From Acidobacteriota bacterium (GTDB taxonomy: Bacteria > Acidobacteriota > Blastocatellia > Pyrinomonadales > Pyrinomonadaceae), in NCBI GenBank assembly GCA_013696385.1, contig JACCYR010000415.1:1-8073 (forward strand): a DNA stretch of 8,073 bases. Reading direction: 5' to 3'. The position numbers were made by a program, and so were the translations under genes. Shown one piece after another: positions 5,854 to 8,073 of the stretch (positions within the stretch are counted from its first letter, which is position 1; each line of letters begins with the position of its first letter). The notes beneath the pieces were generated by a model. That model searched no databases. It had not been told where the DNA came from and worked only from the letters and a program-made list of their open reading frames with translations.

Positions 5854-6273
5854 ATGGAATGGCTTTCACAATTTTGGGATTCTTTGACGTGGGGCAGAAT
5901 CGCGTTTGGCACAATTTTGCTTGTTCTTTCGGCGATTATCAGTTATAGCATAATTGTTTTGGTGATAGTCAAGCTGCCGGCAAATTATTTTAGTTCGGAT
6001 TATTCATTGGGATTTATAAAAGGAAAGCCTTTATGGATTCGTTGGGGAGCAATCATTTTGAAGAATCTAATCGGTGCTTTTTTAATTGGCATCGGGGTGC
6101 TTATGATTCTTGGACCCGGACCGGGACTGTTAACGATTCTGCTCGGTTTGATAATGATTGATATTCCGGGCAAACGCCCGCTTGAAGCAAGCATTATTAA
6201 GCGTCCGGCGATTTTATCGGCGGTCAACAATTTACGCTCGCGCTATAAAAAAACTCCATTAATAATAGATTAA
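5854..6273 (+). CDS. PGPGW-type small integral membrane protein
   Basis: A 139-residue membrane protein of unknown function. Hydrophobic segments are at about 15-40, 66-86 and 90-104. The motif LGPGPGLLTILLGLIMIDIPGKRPLE (86-111) and the following RPAILSAVNNLRSRYKKTPL resemble the PGPGW family of putative transmembrane proteins, in which a GPGPG loop joins two membrane segments and a basic tail lies in the cytoplasm. I chose ATG 5854 over TTG 5842 because the extra four residues would be encoded by the TTGATAA repeat. No Shine-Dalgarno sequence is present. Only two bases separate its stop from the next ATG, so translation is probably coupled. Its place after a phospholipid synthase hints at a membrane role, but that is inference only. 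Confidence 0.75.
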   Translation: MEWLSQFWDSLTWGRIAFGTILLVLSAIISYSIIVLVIVKLPANYFSSDYSLGFIKGKPLWIRWGAIILKNLIGAFLIGIGVLMILGPGPGLLTILLGLIMIDIPGKRPLEASIIKRPAILSAVNNLRSRYKKTPLIID

Positions 6274-6275
6274 AA

Positions 6276-6566
6276 ATGAACATATTTGATATTTTCAGAA
6301 AGAAAAAAACGATAAGTTCCGAATCCCAACGGTGCGAATATCTGCTCGCTCACGGCAGAATCTCCGACGGCATTATCATTGATAGCGAAGCATCTGAAAC
6401 GGGCGATGAAATTGTCTTTTATACCTATAACATTCAAGGTGTGGATTTTGAATCCTCAGAGATTTTAACCAAAGAAAAGTTGGAAAATCCTTTGCAATAT
6501 GCGCCGGGTGCAAAGGTCGGTATCCGCTTTGACCCGAAAAATCACGGAAATTCGATGCTCGTCTAA
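6276..6566 (+). CDS. Small hypothetical protein, DUF3592-like
   Basis: The 96-residue product is soluble, with no membrane segment. A basic N-terminus (MNIFDIFRKKK) precedes GRISDGIIID, a strand-rich stretch (EIVFYTYNIQGVDFESSEIL), and the closing GAKVGIRFDPKNHGNSMLV. The order G-x-x-x-x-G-x-I, Y-x-Y-x-x-x-G, then G-x-x-V-x-I-x-(F/Y)-D-P-x-(N/H) resembles the soluble part of DUF3592 proteins, but I would not call this firmly. Two bases after the preceding stop, with no ribosome-binding site of its own, it is probably translated by coupling with the membrane protein upstream. Its stop codon abuts the large repeat hairpin at 6567. Function unknown. Confidence 0.7.
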   Translation: MNIFDIFRKKKTISSESQRCEYLLAHGRISDGIIIDSEASETGDEIVFYTYNIQGVDFESSEILTKEKLENPLQYAPGAKVGIRFDPKNHGNSMLV

Positions 6567-6634
6567 TGGTAAGTGCTAAATGGTAAATCAAAAAATGTCT
6601 TCCATTTACCATTTAGCACTTACCACTTACCATT
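6567..6634. repeat. TGGTAAR heptad repeat hairpin before the biotin carboxylase gene
   Basis: The left arm is three heptads (TGGTAAG, TGCTAAA, TGGTAAA; 6567-6587). After a 15-base loop (6589-6603) come four inverted heptads (TTTACCA, TTTAGCA, CTTACCA, CTTACCA; 6605-6632). Positions 6567-6588 and 6604-6625 are a perfect 22-base inverted repeat; the fourth right-hand unit has no partner. The variant middle unit (TGC instead of TGG) is mirrored in both arms, so the arms were copied from each other or are held together by pairing. It starts directly after the stop of the preceding gene and ends seven bases before the next ATG. TAA at 6570, 6577 and 6584 closes all three forward frames. No T run follows. 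Confidence 0.93.
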
Positions 6635-6641
6635 GAAACAT

Positions 6642-8073
6642 ATGTTCAAGAAAATTCTAATTGCCAATCGCGGTGAAATTGCTTGCCGCATCATTCGCGC
6701 TTGCCGCGATATGAAAATCAAAACCGTCGCCGTTTATTCGGAAGCTGACAAAGACGCGCTTCACGTGCGGATGGCGGACGAAGCATATTTTATCGGTGCG
6801 CCGCCGTCAAATGAAAGTTATCTGCGTTGGGAAAAAATTATCGAAGCGGCGCAGAAATCCGGCGCGGAAGCGATTCATCCGGGTTATGGATTTTTGTCGG
6901 AAAACTCTGAATTTGTCCGCAAAGTAACTAAAGAAAACATCACATTTATTGGACCATCACCGGAAGCGATGGAGGCGATGGGCGGAAAAATCAGCGCACG
7001 AAAAATTGCGATTAAAGCTGGTGTTCCGGTCGTTCCCGGCACAACCGAGTCTCTAAAATCTGCCAAAGACGCGCTCGAAACTGCGAAAGAATTTGGTTTT
7101 CCAGTGATGCTCAAGGCTTCGGCGGGCGGCGGCGGCAAGGGAATGCGGCTGGTCGAAAACGAACACGATTTGAAAAATGCGTTTGAAGCCGCACAGAGCG
7201 AAGCACTTGCAAGTTTTGGCGACGGTTCGATTTATGTCGAAAAAGCGATTGTCCGTCCGCGCCATATCGAAATTCAGATTTTCTCCGACACGCGCGGAAA
7301 TTTCGTCCATCTCGGCGAACGTGAATGTTCGATTCAGCGGCGGCATCAAAAGGTCGTCGAAGAATGCCCGTCGCCGATTAATGATAACTATTTAAGACAG
7401 GAAATGGGCGAATGTGCCATAAAAGTTGCCAGAGCGGTTGATTATGTCGGCGCGGGAACGGTCGAATTTCTTGTTTCTGATTTGGATAAATCATTTTATT
7501 TTTTGGAAATGAACACGCGCCTGCAAGTCGAACATCCGGTTACGGAACTTGTTACCGGAGTTGATCTTGTGCGCGAGCAAATTCTTGTTGCAGGCGGCGC
7601 AGAACTTTCTTTTTTGCAAAGGGATATTGCTTGGAACACACACGCGATTGAATGCCGCGTTTATGCCGAAGACCCGGAAAATAATTTTCTGCCTTCGCCG
7701 GGTAAAATTACGCGCCTTCGTGTTCCACAAGGCAACGGCGTGCGCGATGACGGCGGCGTTTATGAAAGCGCGGAAGTTTCAATTTATTATGACCCGATGA
7801 TTTCAAAACTTGCCGTTCATGGCAGAACACGCGCTGAAGCAATTGACCGCCTTCGACGCGCTTTGCAGGAATACGAAGTCGGCGGCATCAAAACGACTCT
7901 GCCATTTTTCCGCGAAATTGTCGAAGACGAGGAATTTATTGCGGGAAAACTCGACACCGGCTTTATTGCGCGTTTTAATGAACGTAAGCAAGTAAAAAAG
8001 ATTGATGAAGCAACACGGGACTTGGCATTGATTGCATCGGCTTTGGCTTTTGCGGACAAACAAAAATCGGTGT
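6642..8073 (+). CDS. Biotin carboxylase part of an acyl-CoA carboxylase alpha subunit, 3' end cut
   Basis: Carboxylates biotin with bicarbonate and ATP, the first half-reaction of acetyl-, propionyl- or methylcrotonyl-CoA carboxylases. The 477 residues visible contain the whole catalytic part: the N-terminal FKKILIANRGEIACRIIRA (2-20), HPGYGFLSEN (79-88), the ATP-grasp glycine loop KASAGGGGKGMRL (158-170), EKAIVRPRHIEIQI (200-213), HLGERECSIQRRHQKVVEE (223-241), GAGTVEFL (270-277), and FLEMNTRLQVEHPVTE (287-302) with the metal and substrate residues Glu289, Asn291 and Arg293. The family's C-terminal region closes at LDTGFIARF (437-445). Stand-alone AccC proteins end near here, but this frame runs on with an alanine-rich segment and is open at the edge. 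This points to a long alpha subunit (PccA/MccA type) with a linker and biotinyl domain beyond the window. The acyl-CoA used cannot be told. No Shine-Dalgarno sequence precedes ATG 6642; the repeat hairpin does. Confidence 0.92.
   Translation, partial: MFKKILIANRGEIACRIIRACRDMKIKTVAVYSEADKDALHVRMADEAYFIGAPPSNESYLRWEKIIEAAQKSGAEAIHPGYGFLSENSEFVRKVTKENITFIGPSPEAMEAMGGKISARKIAIKAGVPVVPGTTESLKSAKDALETAKEFGFPVMLKASAGGGGKGMRLVENEHDLKNAFEAAQSEALASFGDGSIYVEKAIVRPRHIEIQIFSDTRGNFVHLGERECSIQRRHQKVVEECPSPINDNYLRQEMGECAIKVARAVDYVGAGTVEFLVSDLDKSFYFLEMNTRLQVEHPVTELVTGVDLVREQILVAGGAELSFLQRDIAWNTHAIECRVYAEDPENNFLPSPGKITRLRVPQGNGVRDDGGVYESAEVSIYYDPMISKLAVHGRTRAEAIDRLRRALQEYEVGGIKTTLPFFREIVEDEEFIAGKLDTGFIARFNERKQVKKIDEATRDLALIASALAFADKQKSV

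Noticed and set aside
7053..7349. Minus-strand frames of about 60-100 residues opposite the biotin carboxylase gene
   Set aside because: No family features, and the opposite frame encodes the conserved ATP-grasp motifs.
1..8073. Mobile element, phage, toxin-antitoxin or defence system
   Set aside because: No transposase, integrase, nuclease or toxin motifs on either strand, no tRNA or rRNA sequence recognised, and all long genes belong to core families.

Overview
The window is a chromosomal housekeeping segment from a bacterium of moderate-to-low GC. Nothing in it looks like a phage, plasmid, transposon, CRISPR array or defence island. The lineage is uncertain. The long tyrosine/glycine/proline-rich insertion late in the Ctp protease domain and the general gene style make Acidobacteriota (Blastocatellia-like) my best guess, from memory of the family and not from a search.

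Layout. On the minus strand lie pdxJ (vitamin B6 synthesis, cut by the left edge) and, upstream of it in transcription order, a dolichyl-phosphate-glucose-synthase-like family 2 glycosyltransferase. A 144-base divergent intergenic region (1536-1679) separates them from a plus-strand run that fills the rest: a C-terminal processing protease (S41), a group III 6-phosphofructokinase, the transcript cleavage factor greA, a CDP-alcohol phosphatidyltransferase resembling phosphatidylinositol-phosphate synthases, a PGPGW-type membrane protein, a small DUF3592-like protein, and the biotin carboxylase half of a long acyl-CoA carboxylase alpha subunit (cut by the right edge). The genes serve separate core functions: envelope proteolysis, glycolysis, transcription fidelity, phospholipid synthesis and acyl-CoA carboxylation. 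They are grouped by position and not by one pathway.

The most striking feature lies between the genes. Most gaps on the plus strand are filled, from just after one stop codon to just before the next start codon, by short tandem repeats (period 7 in three gaps, about 10 in one). Three of the four are folded back as inverted repeats. Two of the period-7 elements share a plan of three units, a loop and four inverted units, with arms of 21-22 perfectly paired bases, although their unit sequences are unrelated. Two elements also place stop codons in all three forward frames. A further imperfect inverted repeat lies between pdxJ and the glycosyltransferase, and a decayed relative of one element precedes the glycosyltransferase start. 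These look like short tandem repeat / intercistronic hairpin elements comparable in style to cyanobacterial heptanucleotide repeats or enterobacterial REP sequences. Whether they are functional or mutational by-products cannot be told from one window. Only ctp has a clear Shine-Dalgarno sequence.
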